From: Sporolactobacillus putidus
GTDB lineage: Bacteria; Bacillota; Bacilli; Bacillales; Sporolactobacillaceae
NCBI RefSeq assembly: GCF_014647035.1
Contig: NZ_BMOK01000007.1
Coordinates: 114,890-178,889, forward strand
Direction of reading: 5' to 3'
Length of the DNA stretch: 64,000 nt
A model generated the notes under the pieces. It was not told where the DNA came from, searched no databases, and was given only the letters and a program-made list of their open reading frames with translations. A program made the position numbers and the translations under genes. Of the stretch, positions 28,440 through 36,961 are shown in pieces. Positions within the stretch are counted from its first letter, which is position 1, and every line of letters starts with the position of its first letter.

Positions 28440-28680
28440 GGGGATGATTTCAAGGTTCTTTTAAAGAACAGCGGAATCGTTCCCAGATTTGGGAAGCATC
28501 AAATTTGCTGGGTATGCAATGCATACAGCCCCTTTCACGGCGAAGAATTGCGCTGCCAGGCCATGATGTTGTCAGTGTCAATATCAGGTCAAAATAATCC
28601 AAAGTTGCATAGTGAAACTTTGAAAGTTCAACCGCCAACTTTGGCGATATTAAATACGCCCAAAGTTGGACATAAGAAAT
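28440..28680. other. Structured non-coding island
   Basis: No gene is supported here. The stretch is more GC-rich than its surroundings and contains stacked hairpins: GTTCTTTTAAAGAAC (28455-28469), TTCCCA/TGGGAA (28480-28495) and GTATGC-AAT-GCATAC (28512-28526). It then has three copies of CCAAAGTTG in alternating orientation (28599, 28636, 28660), one inside the inverted repeat CGCCAA/TTGGCG. It could be an RNA, an operator array or a relic of an insertion. Confidence 0.4.
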
Positions 28681-28775
28681 TGTATTATTTTGTTATAAAA
28701 TGGTAGAAAAATCCATATTTAATGTACAATTATTAGGAGTAAAGATACAGATAATTTATACTGGGGGAGTTTATT
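28674..28775 (+). repeat. Promoter-leader region repeated from 27936-28038
   Basis: About 100 nt before the 28776 gene match the region before the 28039 gene at roughly three quarters of positions. Both contain TTTTGTTATAAAATGG, an ATTAATGT/TTTAATGT segment, TAGGAGTAAAGATA and a GGGGGA ribosome binding site. TATAAAAT can serve as a -10 box. Confidence 0.6.
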
Positions 28776-29393
28776 TTGAGTGAAGAGGTACATAAAAATC
28801 ATAAGTTATTATGGATTATTATGACCATTATCGCTGTCTTTATAGGTGCAGGGGGTGGTGGAGGATATTATTTTTACCATCAACATCAAGTGGCAGTCGC
28901 TAAAGCAAAGTTAATTGATCAAGAAAACAAATACGACGAGAATTTTAGAACTGCTCTTTCCGATATATATTCATCATATCAATACGCTAAACCAATTACT
29001 GATAAATATATTAGTGCTTGGGGCTATTATCTCATAAATGGATCTTACTGGAGTAAAACAGATAATATGCCTGAATTGGTATTAGATGTTAATGGCCTTT
29101 TTGGTTATGTTAAGGACGATAATAAATCAGTTTTGCAATCACTAGATGATTTTAATAACAATGTACATCAAGATATGTCTAATTTGAGTGCCCCACCTGA
29201 GTTGTTTAAGAGTATTACTGATAGATTAAATAATCTATATGGCGATTATCAAACATTATACTCTTTAGCGTCTGCACCTGATTCTAGCGGTTCTCTTTCA
29301 AGTTATAAGAATCAATGTGATGAAATAACAAGTAAAATTGAAACAGAATATAACGAAATTAATGCTTCAATTCCTAAAGTACCAAGAAAATAA
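28776..29393 (+). CDS. Membrane-anchored extracytoplasmic protein
   Basis: I do not recognise this 205-aa protein. It has one N-terminal membrane helix (about residues 12-33, containing a GAGGGGGYYF run) and a soluble, mainly helical outer domain. It starts at TTG 28776 after GGGGGAG. It is likely a surface-exposed lysogeny (moron) protein; immunity or exclusion functions are possible but unproven. Confidence 0.7.
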   Translation: MSEEVHKNHKLLWIIMTIIAVFIGAGGGGGYYFYHQHQVAVAKAKLIDQENKYDENFRTALSDIYSSYQYAKPITDKYISAWGYYLINGSYWSKTDNMPELVLDVNGLFGYVKDDNKSVLQSLDDFNNNVHQDMSNLSAPPELFKSITDRLNNLYGDYQTLYSLASAPDSSGSLSSYKNQCDEITSKIETEYNEINASIPKVPRK

Positions 29394-29403
29394 TTTTCAT
29401 TTC

Positions 29404-29434
29404 TACGGCACTCTTTCAGGGAGTGCTTTTAAAT
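29404..29434. terminator. Terminator between convergent genes
   Basis: The hairpin GCACTC / GAGTGC is followed by TTTTAAA and lies between the 28776 gene and the minus-strand gene ending at 29434. Confidence 0.6.
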
Positions 29435-29637
29435 TACTCGATTTCAACATCTTCACCAAAGATTCCTTTGATGTGATCCTCAAAATGTGTATGTATTTCC
29501 TTGAATTTAGCGTCAAATTCTTCCTGACTGATTATTCCTTTATCCATCAATAGATAAAACATGGCCGTGATTCGTTCATAATTCAACACAGACTCAGTGC
29601 CTAATTCAGTAATGATTTCATCGTTTGATCTTGGCAT
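29434..29637 (-). CDS. Small acidic phage protein
   Basis: This 67-aa acidic protein has a segment MDKGIISQEEFDAKFKEIHTH, the short helical motif found in many small phage proteins (SHOCT-like: a growing-from-the-C-terminus helix pair). It is the only gene on the minus strand in this part of the element. Its ribosome binding site is weak. The function is unknown. Confidence 0.6.
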   Translation of the reverse strand: MPRSNDEIITELGTESVLNYERITAMFYLLMDKGIISQEEFDAKFKEIHTHFEDHIKGIFGEDVEIE

Positions 29638-29808
29638 GTGTTCATCTATATATTTACCATATTCGACAAGATTTATTAGATAACCTTTAAAATATTATTT
29701 GGTATGGAAAAACATCATTGAACCATTATTTATTTAAAACAATATTCAAATTTTATTTTGTGTTACAGTTGATGAGAGATATGCTATCATAACTGCGGAG
29801 GTAATGAA

Positions 29809-30384
29809 ATGTTAAAACAAATTATCGGATTAGCAGAGAAGATAATGATTTCTTTGGTTGTAAAAATAGGTGCTGACTATCTTGAAAAAAATAATTTAAA
29901 ATTTATTAAACTTATCCCCAAATGGTTTTTTGTTTTATTAGGATATATAGCAATAGCCTACATGATATTTTCAATAATTTCTTTTTTATATAAATTTGTT
30001 ATTAATAAAATGCGCTCATATTTTGATTCACTTCAAGAAGATAATTTATTCGTAGGGTCCATTAATGATAATAGATTCTATGAGTATCTTCTTTATTTTA
30101 ATTACAGCGGAATCTTTTGGGAATTGTATTATAATTTTAATAGTATGGAAATTGGCGATATTACAGCGCTTTGTCCAAATTGTGGTATAGAATTAACTGA
30201 AACTCTGACATATTTACATAAATATCAATTTAATTGTGAGAAAGGACATAGCTTTAAAACTTCAAATTATAGTTTGTTTACCTTAAAACAAAAGATGTTG
30301 AGAATATTAGTTAACAAATTAAAAACAGATGATACAAAGGATATCAGAATTAAGAAAAACCCAACTTTCCTGAAATTTTATTAA
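29809..30384 (+). CDS. Two-helix membrane protein with a zinc-ribbon-like tail
   Basis: This 191-aa protein has hydrophobic segments at about residues 5-20 and 40-63 and a soluble C-terminal part. That part holds CPNCG (about 122-126) and, after 20 residues, CEKGH, which could bind zinc. The topology, with a membrane N terminus and cytosolic C terminus, recalls superinfection exclusion proteins of the SieB type, but I cannot show homology. GCGGAGG precedes the ATG. Confidence 0.65.
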   Translation: MLKQIIGLAEKIMISLVVKIGADYLEKNNLKFIKLIPKWFFVLLGYIAIAYMIFSIISFLYKFVINKMRSYFDSLQEDNLFVGSINDNRFYEYLLYFNYSGIFWELYYNFNSMEIGDITALCPNCGIELTETLTYLHKYQFNCEKGHSFKTSNYSLFTLKQKMLRILVNKLKTDDTKDIRIKKNPTFLKFY

Positions 30385-30431
30385 CTCATCAATTCTAGTA
30401 TGATATCTAATACTAAAAGGAGAAGATAATT

Positions 30432-30884
30432 ATGAATACTGATTGGAGCGTGCTTAACAATCAACAACTTGGATCGTTCGGCGAGGCATTAGCTAGACTT
30501 GAATTTTTGTCATATGGTTATTATGTTTACAACAATGAAGTAGATGATCATGGTATAGATTTTATTGTTTGTAAAGATGGAAAGTATTTTGATATTCAAG
30601 TTAAATCGTTTAGAAAACCAATTAAAAATGGAACCTCGAATTATGTACTAATCAAGAAAAAATATTTTAATAATACTAAGGAAAATTTATATGTATATCT
30701 ATTGTATTTTGTACGTGGTGAATCACCGAGACATTTCATGATTCCTGCAAAAGCGTTTCAAGATGAAAATGATTTGATACGAAATAGAAAAGATTATCCT
30801 GAGCCTGAGTTTGGATTAAATATATCTAAGAAAAATATGCCTTTGCTTGAACCATTTGAAATATTGAATGGAATAAGGTTATGA
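30432..30884 (+). CDS. PD-(D/E)XK-like nuclease domain protein (DUF4365-like)
   Basis: This 150-aa protein has the arrangement of a restriction-endonuclease-like fold: FGEALARLEFLSYGYYVY with an early glutamate, DDHGIDFIV with the metal-binding Asp, and FDIQVKSFR, where QVK is the Q-x-K end of the catalytic motif (about residues 20-62). Such small stand-alone domains occur in DUF4365 and in defence genes. A good AAAGGAG ribosome binding site precedes the ATG. The substrate is unknown. Confidence 0.7.
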   Translation: MNTDWSVLNNQQLGSFGEALARLEFLSYGYYVYNNEVDDHGIDFIVCKDGKYFDIQVKSFRKPIKNGTSNYVLIKKKYFNNTKENLYVYLLYFVRGESPRHFMIPAKAFQDENDLIRNRKDYPEPEFGLNISKKNMPLLEPFEILNGIRL

Positions 30885-31020
30885 GAGTTAGAATTAAACT
30901 TAATTCCAATATTAGAAAAATCAAAAGGGGCTTTAGAGACAGGTTCTTTTTGCATTCATATGAAATAATCGTTTTATTTATGAACGGGAATGTGAAGCAT
31001 AGAGAGTGAGGGGAGGAGTT

Positions 31021-31611
31021 TTGAAATTGTTCTCCGACAAACAGTTCTGGAAATGGTTAATTTTATGGATTTTACTGATCGTTGTTTTGATAGTGTTAAT
31101 CTATTTACCGTTCCATCAATTAAACCCAATACAAAAAGTTATTGGTTCAATAATAGGCTCAATGATCAGCGCAGGTGCCGCTCTATTTGTTTTCTATAGA
31201 CAAAATGAGAGACAGAGAAAGCAAGATGAAGAGAAAAAGAATAAAGAGATAATCGAAAAGGAAAAAAGACAAAGTTTATATGTCAAAAGGATAAATTACA
31301 TTAAAGAACAAATAGGTGAGGAAGCTCAAAGTATAGCTATTTATATTCGCTTAATAAGAAATAGAGACGAAAAAAATTTTGATCATATTCGGGATAATAA
31401 AAAGATCATTGATAGTTATATCGAAGAGTTGGATAAGTTTAATCAAAATATGCTAATAATTAATCAATTAGATGAATATATGGAAATGATTAGGTATTTA
31501 AGAGATTGGGAAAGGGAAACTAATATTAATCAGTCATTACATAGATTGGATCTGTTAGAACAAAATTTTTTTCATTTAGCAGACAAGTTTATTGATAATA
31601 AGTTTCATTAG
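31021..31611 (+). CDS. Two-helix membrane protein with coiled-coil tail
   Basis: This is a protein of about 196 aa with two membrane helices (about residues 10-32 and 40-62) followed by a charged coiled coil (RQNERQRKQDEEKKNKE) and a helical C-terminal domain. TTG at 31021 or 31027 follows GGGAGGAG; no ATG is available. The layout resembles phage exclusion or abortive-infection membrane proteins, but no family is recognised. Confidence 0.65.
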   Translation: MKLFSDKQFWKWLILWILLIVVLIVLIYLPFHQLNPIQKVIGSIIGSMISAGAALFVFYRQNERQRKQDEEKKNKEIIEKEKRQSLYVKRINYIKEQIGEEAQSIAIYIRLIRNRDEKNFDHIRDNKKIIDSYIEELDKFNQNMLIINQLDEYMEMIRYLRDWERETNINQSLHRLDLLEQNFFHLADKFIDNKFH

Positions 31612-31660
31612 TCAGATGGAGGATGCCGAAGTACCATCATAACATATTTGTGGAACTAAT

Positions 31661-31691
31661 AAGAGACCGGCGCATAACCGATCTCTTAATC
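31661..31691 (+). terminator. Terminator after the accessory genes
   Basis: AAGAGA / TCTCTT arms enclose CCGG...CCG and precede a T-containing run. The hairpin is imperfect. Confidence 0.45.
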
Positions 31692-31727
31692 TATCATTTG
31701 TTCACATAATTGTCACAATTAAAAGTG

Positions 31728-31759
31728 TTGACTTTAATCTATAAAGCTAGTAATATAAT
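31728..31759 (+). promoter_or_regulatory. Strong promoter before the YonO-like region
   Basis: TTGACT (31728-31733), 17 nt, then TAATAT (31751-31756), with an alternative TATAAT at 31754. It is the best vegetative promoter in the left half of the element and reads toward the 31979 gene and the RNA polymerase gene. About 220 nt of leader follow it and contain two very short ORFs. Confidence 0.65.
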
Positions 31760-31959
31760 ATTGAAACCAAAAAATCGAGATAAGTCTAGTCTTTTCTCGT
31801 TAACTACTATCTATTTATTTTTGATATGGGTTCTGGCATTCCTTACAAGTACATGATACAGGAGGTGATGCGAATGGTCAAGGGGAATTAGAAACTTTGT
31901 TTGAATTTTTTTGATGGCACAACATTCGCGGTGAAGAAAATACATAGGAGAATCAATCA

Positions 31960-31998
31960 ATGGAAGAGGGAATGACAACTGAATACCGATCAGCTTAA
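31960..31998 (+). CDS. Possible 12-codon leader peptide
   Basis: An ATG at 31960 with TAGGAG about 10 nt upstream opens 12 codons that end inside the next gene in another frame. It may couple to the unusual start at 31979. Another mini-ORF of 7 codons follows the strong ribosome binding site GGAGGTG near 31861. Both are speculative. Confidence 0.25.
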   Translation: MEEGMTTEYRSA

Positions 31999-33100
31999 AG
32001 AAGGGAAGACATATAAAAATTATAAAGAAATGTGTGATGTGCTAGGGGAAAATGTGAAAGATGGAAATTCTAAGAAGTCCCAATTACTAGAGTGGAAGGA
32101 TTACTTTGATTATGAAAAAGATGGCCGAAAATTCACTATAACTAAAATACATAAAGATCCCAAGGCGCATAAGAAACGAGAAGTTTTACATATAAAACTT
32201 ATTGAGGAATTGATTCTTGATTTTCTAGTTAGTGGTAAGCATGAAGGCGAAAAGTTCATATCAAGAATGGATCTTATGCTTTTTCTTCATTTGATTAAAG
32301 ATGAGTATAGGGGATTAAAACCAAAGAGAGGGAAACTATCAGAGGCAAGTAAAATCCCAAAAGAATACATAAATGACTTTTATCAATCAACACATAATTT
32401 ATTAAAAAGAAATATTGAAACGGCATTAAACGATTTAAAAAATCGCTCTTTAATTTTTTGGCAAGATGCAATTGCTGTTTGTTACTTAAAACGAAACAAA
32501 GATAAGCTAATCAATAAAAAGAGAAGGTACACAGATCAATACGGAGATACCATCGAGGATGGTTGGGAAACTGTAGTTGATTCATGGTTTGATATTCGAG
32601 AAGCAACTAAGGAAGAATATGGTTACATATCCGATGCAGAAAGGAAGGTTATGAAGGAATTAGGGTTTAAAACAAAAACAGGAATATTTCTTTCTGGTCA
32701 ATATGTGAAATTTCGATGTAAAGTAAACGATCTGCTGTATCAGGAACATAATATAGTTTATTACTTTCCGGCATATAGGATATTGTTTTCACAGGATATA
32801 GAAGATATGGAAGAATATTTGGAAGACATTGAGTCGTACTTTTTAATGCCAGAAGAAGAAGAAGAAAAGCAATTACAATTAAACCAGAATACAGTTGAGC
32901 GGATTAAGAAGAGTATCAAAAGAAAGTTTCAAAATAAAAATGATCCACTTAGACAAGATGAAAAATACCTGATATTTAATGATCAATTAATTAATTATCT
33001 GATAGATGATAAGAAAAATACATACATAAGATATGAAGTTAATCACCTTCCAAAACATACAAGAAAAAAGTTGGACAATAACTCGACTAATAATAAGTAA
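31979..33100 (+). CDS. Phage early protein, probable CTG start
   Basis: This is a protein of about 373 aa if it starts at CTG 31979, or 356 aa from the ATG at 32030. I prefer CTG: GGAAGAGGG lies 9 nt upstream, whereas the ATG has no ribosome binding site, and the extra residues KEGKTYKNYKEMCDVLGE continue into a segment (GNSKKSQLLEW) common at the start of phage/plasmid early proteins. The protein is highly charged with no membrane segment. It lies directly before the RNA polymerase gene. The function is unknown; DNA binding is plausible. Confidence 0.75.
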   Translation: MNTDQLKEGKTYKNYKEMCDVLGENVKDGNSKKSQLLEWKDYFDYEKDGRKFTITKIHKDPKAHKKREVLHIKLIEELILDFLVSGKHEGEKFISRMDLMLFLHLIKDEYRGLKPKRGKLSEASKIPKEYINDFYQSTHNLLKRNIETALNDLKNRSLIFWQDAIAVCYLKRNKDKLINKKRRYTDQYGDTIEDGWETVVDSWFDIREATKEEYGYISDAERKVMKELGFKTKTGIFLSGQYVKFRCKVNDLLYQEHNIVYYFPAYRILFSQDIEDMEEYLEDIESYFLMPEEEEEKQLQLNQNTVERIKKSIKRKFQNKNDPLRQDEKYLIFNDQLINYLIDDKKNTYIRYEVNHLPKHTRKKLDNNSTNNK

Positions 33101-33312
33101 AGTATATATATTATTCTCCCAGTTAATGTCCAAAATAAACACGGAATTGATTGTGTTACATAATTTTAGATAAAAAAAATACACAGACTTGGCTTTTGCG
33201 TAGCAAAAACAAGGATGTGAGCAAGCGGCTTTTGGAACAAAAGGTGCGCGGTAGGCACTTGAAGACACATACATAGAATATATAAATCAAAAATTAGAGG
33301 AGATTAATACAT
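33101..33312 (+). promoter_or_regulatory. Structured leader of the RNA polymerase gene
   Basis: Two hairpins, TTTTGC-GTA-GCAAAA (33194-33208) and CTTTTG-GAA-CAAAAG (33229-33242), and a GC-richer stretch lie in the 212 nt before the ATG at 33313. They may control expression of the polymerase. Confidence 0.4.
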
Positions 33313-35991
33313 ATGGGAAAAGTTGTAAGCAGAGTTGAAGAGAGAAAGAATGTTGAGGTTGAAGCCCAGAAAAACACAAAGCAGGTTTACATTAATTCGT
33401 TTGAGGCAGCGGATATTTATGCTAATGAATTATTTGGCAAAAAGTTAAAAGAAGAGTATTTGGGCTGTTTTCCTTATTCTCTGGAATTAATCAAACTTAG
33501 AAAACTTCGTATCAAAGTAAAAGTTGATAAGGATAATGGTAAAGAAAGAACGGATGACCTAATCAATGTGAAGTTTAAGTGGACTATTGATGATGGTGAC
33601 AAACTCAAGGAAATATACGAGAGTAAAAAACAAGAAACAGAAGATCGAATTAAAGAATTAGAGCTATCGAAAACAAGTGAAAAAATTCTGAAGTCAGAAA
33701 AAGAATTATTATCCTATTTTGAAAATGTATTGAAGAAGGTTGATGACAATTTTGAAGGAATGAACGCATCAGATTTGAGAAAATATCTTTATGAAAATGG
33801 TTTCACTATTGGAAGAAAGCATTATGTCCACTATAAACGATCAGCGGCAAAGAGCAGGACAGGACAATGCTTATTCATCAATGATAAATTTGTTAAACCA
33901 ATGATTGACTGGTCAAGAATGAATCTTTCCTTTGTCGAAGGTCAAGAGATTGATCTGGCTAGGCTGTTGAGCGCTGAATGTCTGGTCAGCACGAGCATTG
34001 AAAAAACAATCAAAATTGATCCTCATCATATTTTAATTATTGATGATTTACCTGATACGCTGAACACTATGGCAAATGTAGTTGAAATGAAAAATGGCAG
34101 TTTGACGGTTGATCGCAGAACGACGGACATTGAAAGTTGTCTGACCGATGGGGAAGCACTTCTCGATGCTGGAAAGTTTGAAGATGGACAGAGCATGATG
34201 CTTCTCAGACAACATATGTTTAAAGCAGCGGCATTTGCAACTAATTTACAGACATTCTTCGAAGACATTTACAAAAAAAGAGAAATGGTTATTCCCTATG
34301 ATGAATGGGAAACTGAGAATATGTTTCATGAAACGATCCCTGTCAAAAACATTGAAATGGTTGTCACACCAAGTTGCTGTAAGTTCTTGAGGTTCGCTTA
34401 TCTCAAGGAAAGTAAAAAGGAAATGTGGCATTACTGGGTTAATCTCGTGGATAAGAATGAACATCAGATTTTTGGAGTATGTAAGCATGAGAAGCCAAGT
34501 AAGCTAGGCTATGATACGGGTAATCATATATTGCAACAGACAAGTTACCAGATGATTAACAGCATGAAGATGAAGTCTGAAGATATGGATGACATTCTGA
34601 AATATGAATTAAATTATATCGACAAATTAAAGAATGATAGTAATACTTTTTTGAAGTATCTCGAAGAAACAAAGAATGATGTTAACTCTAATGAAATGAT
34701 TGTTAATATTTGCAACAGAAATTTAAATTTTATTTGCACAGATATTTTCCGTAAGTTTAAAGCGAAACAAATACACAACTATGTGAAAAATGTGAGAAGA
34801 GGAAAAGTAAAGTTGCATGGAGATTACTGTGTACTTTTCGGAAATTGTTTATCATATCTCTTTGCGACAGTAGATGAGTTGCCGGAAGATGAATTAATCG
34901 GCAATCAGATTTATACAAAGTTGTTTGATGATGGTAAGGAACTTGTCGGCTTCCGGAATCCTAACACTTCGCCAAGTAACATTTTAGTCGCAAGAAATAC
35001 TTATAAGAAAAGAATTAATCGTTATTTTGAATTGTCTCCAAATGTTGTTTGTGTGAATACCCGGCAGTTTCCAATACAAAGAATTTTGTCAGGGTCGGAC
35101 TACGATAGTGACAGTATTGTTCTTTTTGACAATGATTGCCTTCTTAATGTTGCACATCGAACTTGGAAGAAAGAAGAATATCCTGTTTGTGTCAATGGAA
35201 TAACAGATGGAGAGCCAAGAAAGTATAGATTGATAACCGATGATATGTTTAAAATTGACAATCAATTGAGCGTCAGTCAGTATTTAATCGGTCAGATTGT
35301 TAACGCTGGTCAGCTTGTCATGAGTAAATATTGGGATCTCGGAGGAAAAGGCAAAGGGTTAAATGATGGAATTGCCATTGCAACAATTCTAAGTGAGGTG
35401 GCAATTGATCTGGCGAAGAAATATTATAATATTGATTTTGGCACCGAGATCAAGAAACTAAAAAAATTAAGCGGATTCGGACATGAGCTACCTATATTCT
35501 GGAAATACAGAGGCAAGAAGAATAGCAAGAAAGATACATACAACGATGAAATAAAATGTCCGATGAATTTCCTTGAAAAAAAATTGGATGAGATTAAGAA
35601 CGCTGAAAAGAAAATGAACATTGATTTGTTTGACTTGGTTGATTCGATGAGTGTTAGAAATTCGAACAACCAGCAAATTAGCCGATTAGAAGAAATTATG
35701 GATGACCAGAACAAGAAAATCAATGAATTGAAAAGCGAAATTGAAGGAAAAAGCGATGATGATGAAGAAACAATTGAAAACAAAGAAAAGCAGATGAGAA
35801 TTATTAATGGTAATTTGAAGAAGATTAGTCGGATGAAAATTGCAAAGGAAACGATGATTAACATACTTAAAAGAGCGAGTGATGGTGAGTTAGACGCTAG
35901 GGTATCAGTGCTTAATGCGATTTATAAGAATGATAAGGAAACGTTTATAGAATGTTTTAATGAAAAAGTTCCGCAAACTAAAATTTTATAA
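33313..35991 (+). CDS. yonO: Single-subunit DNA-directed RNA polymerase, YonO-like
   Basis: This 892-aa protein carries DYDSD at residues 596-600, a DxDxD metal-binding motif like that of the double-psi beta-barrel of cellular RNA polymerases, in the context QFPIQRILSGSDYDSDSIVL. An upstream GFRNPNTSPSN loop and a downstream helical region also fit. SPbeta YonO, a single-chain DNA-dependent RNA polymerase related to eukaryotic QDE-1-type RdRPs, is about 905 aa and has the same kind of motif. By analogy it would transcribe the phage late genes. The ribosome binding site is GAGGAG. No HTH, protease or helicase motif competes with this reading. Confidence 0.85.
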   Translation: MGKVVSRVEERKNVEVEAQKNTKQVYINSFEAADIYANELFGKKLKEEYLGCFPYSLELIKLRKLRIKVKVDKDNGKERTDDLINVKFKWTIDDGDKLKEIYESKKQETEDRIKELELSKTSEKILKSEKELLSYFENVLKKVDDNFEGMNASDLRKYLYENGFTIGRKHYVHYKRSAAKSRTGQCLFINDKFVKPMIDWSRMNLSFVEGQEIDLARLLSAECLVSTSIEKTIKIDPHHILIIDDLPDTLNTMANVVEMKNGSLTVDRRTTDIESCLTDGEALLDAGKFEDGQSMMLLRQHMFKAAAFATNLQTFFEDIYKKREMVIPYDEWETENMFHETIPVKNIEMVVTPSCCKFLRFAYLKESKKEMWHYWVNLVDKNEHQIFGVCKHEKPSKLGYDTGNHILQQTSYQMINSMKMKSEDMDDILKYELNYIDKLKNDSNTFLKYLEETKNDVNSNEMIVNICNRNLNFICTDIFRKFKAKQIHNYVKNVRRGKVKLHGDYCVLFGNCLSYLFATVDELPEDELIGNQIYTKLFDDGKELVGFRNPNTSPSNILVARNTYKKRINRYFELSPNVVCVNTRQFPIQRILSGSDYDSDSIVLFDNDCLLNVAHRTWKKEEYPVCVNGITDGEPRKYRLITDDMFKIDNQLSVSQYLIGQIVNAGQLVMSKYWDLGGKGKGLNDGIAIATILSEVAIDLAKKYYNIDFGTEIKKLKKLSGFGHELPIFWKYRGKKNSKKDTYNDEIKCPMNFLEKKLDEIKNAEKKMNIDLFDLVDSMSVRNSNNQQISRLEEIMDDQNKKINELKSEIEGKSDDDEETIENKEKQMRIINGNLKKISRMKIAKETMINILKRASDGELDARVSVLNAIYKNDKETFIECFNEKVPQTKIL

Positions 35992-36103
35992 TGATTATAA
36001 ACTGAAAATATCGTATTAATTGAATGTGGCAAGTATTCCTATATGGATATGATATTTTTATTTAATTTTTAAAATCAAATACATAAACTGAAAAAATAAA
36101 TGA

Positions 36104-36127
36104 TATCGGGCGATAGTCCCGATTTTT
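36104..36127 (+). terminator. Terminator before the Cro-like gene
   Basis: ATCGGG / CCCGAT arms are followed by seven T. Confidence 0.8.
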
Positions 36128-36149
36128 TTATAGACAGGAGATGAAGAAG

Positions 36150-36371
36150 ATGAAGCATGAAGAAATTGATCAATTGTATATGAAGAAGAGAAGAAAAAAA
36201 ATAACAAATAATCAATGTGCTGAAGCATGTGGGTGTACGGCATCAATGATTAGTTATTATTTTAATCACAAACATAAAATGTCAGAGCCAAAACAGGACA
36301 AATTAAAAAAATTTATTGAAGAATATCCGGAATATGCCATTTTTAAAGTGGCAGTTAAGAGTAAGGACTAA
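36150..36371 (+). CDS. Small helix-turn-helix protein (Cro/CI type)
   Basis: This is a 73-aa protein, mostly one HTH unit: NQCAEACGCTASMISYYFN has the turn and recognition helix. ATG 36150 is preferred to 36141 because CAGGAG is 10 nt upstream. It may regulate phage genes. Confidence 0.75.
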   Translation: MKHEEIDQLYMKKRRKKITNNQCAEACGCTASMISYYFNHKHKMSEPKQDKLKKFIEEYPEYAIFKVAVKSKD

Positions 36372-36622
36372 TGGACTTGTCGTTTATGCGAGTAGCGACG
36401 TTAAATAATTATTCGCCCTGCGATTTTAAACTTCCTCCAAAGTTTAATTTCATGGTCGGCAGACGGTTTAATTACCTCGACTGCGATCCTTCCGACCATC
36501 CATTATAAATAAAAGGGCATCGCGCTTCGACAAGACGTTAATTTTTATTAATTTCTTGCGTATGTATAATCTCCATAATGTATTTTGACATGCAGTTAGC
36601 CGCTGCGTGTCTTTTATTTTTG
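36372..36622 (+). ncRNA. Candidate structured RNA
   Basis: No gene fits these 250 nt. A 7-bp closing stem, CTTGTCG (36376-36382) with CGACAAG (36528-36534), encloses ATGGTCGG (36452-36459) / CCGACCAT (36492-36499), a hairpin AAACTT-CCTCC-AAAGTTT whose loop could bind ribosome binding sites (36428-36446), and GTCG/CGAC at 36379/36396. A terminator hairpin with GACATGCAG / CTGCGTGTC arms ends it near 36620. I do not recognise the class. Confidence 0.55.
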
Positions 36623-36664
36623 AGTTATATAGATGTTTTGAATGACTGAAAGGGATTCAAAAGG

Positions 36665-36958
36665 ATGGAAAAAGAAAAGATATTTAGTATCAAGGATTAC
36701 AAAGAAAAGAAATTAAGTAATTTTATTGGGGAATTAATTGATAAAGAACCAGTGGTTGCCATGGAATGTGGAGATGGCACTTGGATTCACCGTTTTTTGC
36801 CAATGCAAGAAGTCCTTTATTGTAAAAAAGAAATTGAAGAAAATGGTGCTGTAGGTTACACGGACAAGGAAGGCGACACGCATAGCATTATTGATGTTTA
36901 TGTAGCTTGTGGTAGTAGATTTGTTAGCATAATTCATGATGAAAAGGGGACTGATTAA
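36665..36958 (+). CDS. Hypothetical phage protein
   Basis: This 97-aa soluble protein has a basic, helical N terminus (IFSIKDYKEKKLSNFI) and a mixed beta-rich remainder. I do not recognise it. It starts a run of small, closely packed genes (36665-38110) that look like one operon after the candidate RNA. Confidence 0.65.
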   Translation: MEKEKIFSIKDYKEKKLSNFIGELIDKEPVVAMECGDGTWIHRFLPMQEVLYCKKEIEENGAVGYTDKEGDTHSIIDVYVACGSRFVSIIHDEKGTD

Positions 36959-36961
36959 TAC

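Noticed and set aside
35424..35864. Hydrophobic minus-strand ORF inside the polymerase gene
   Set aside because: It is the antisense of a Lys/Glu-rich coding stretch, which always looks hydrophobic.
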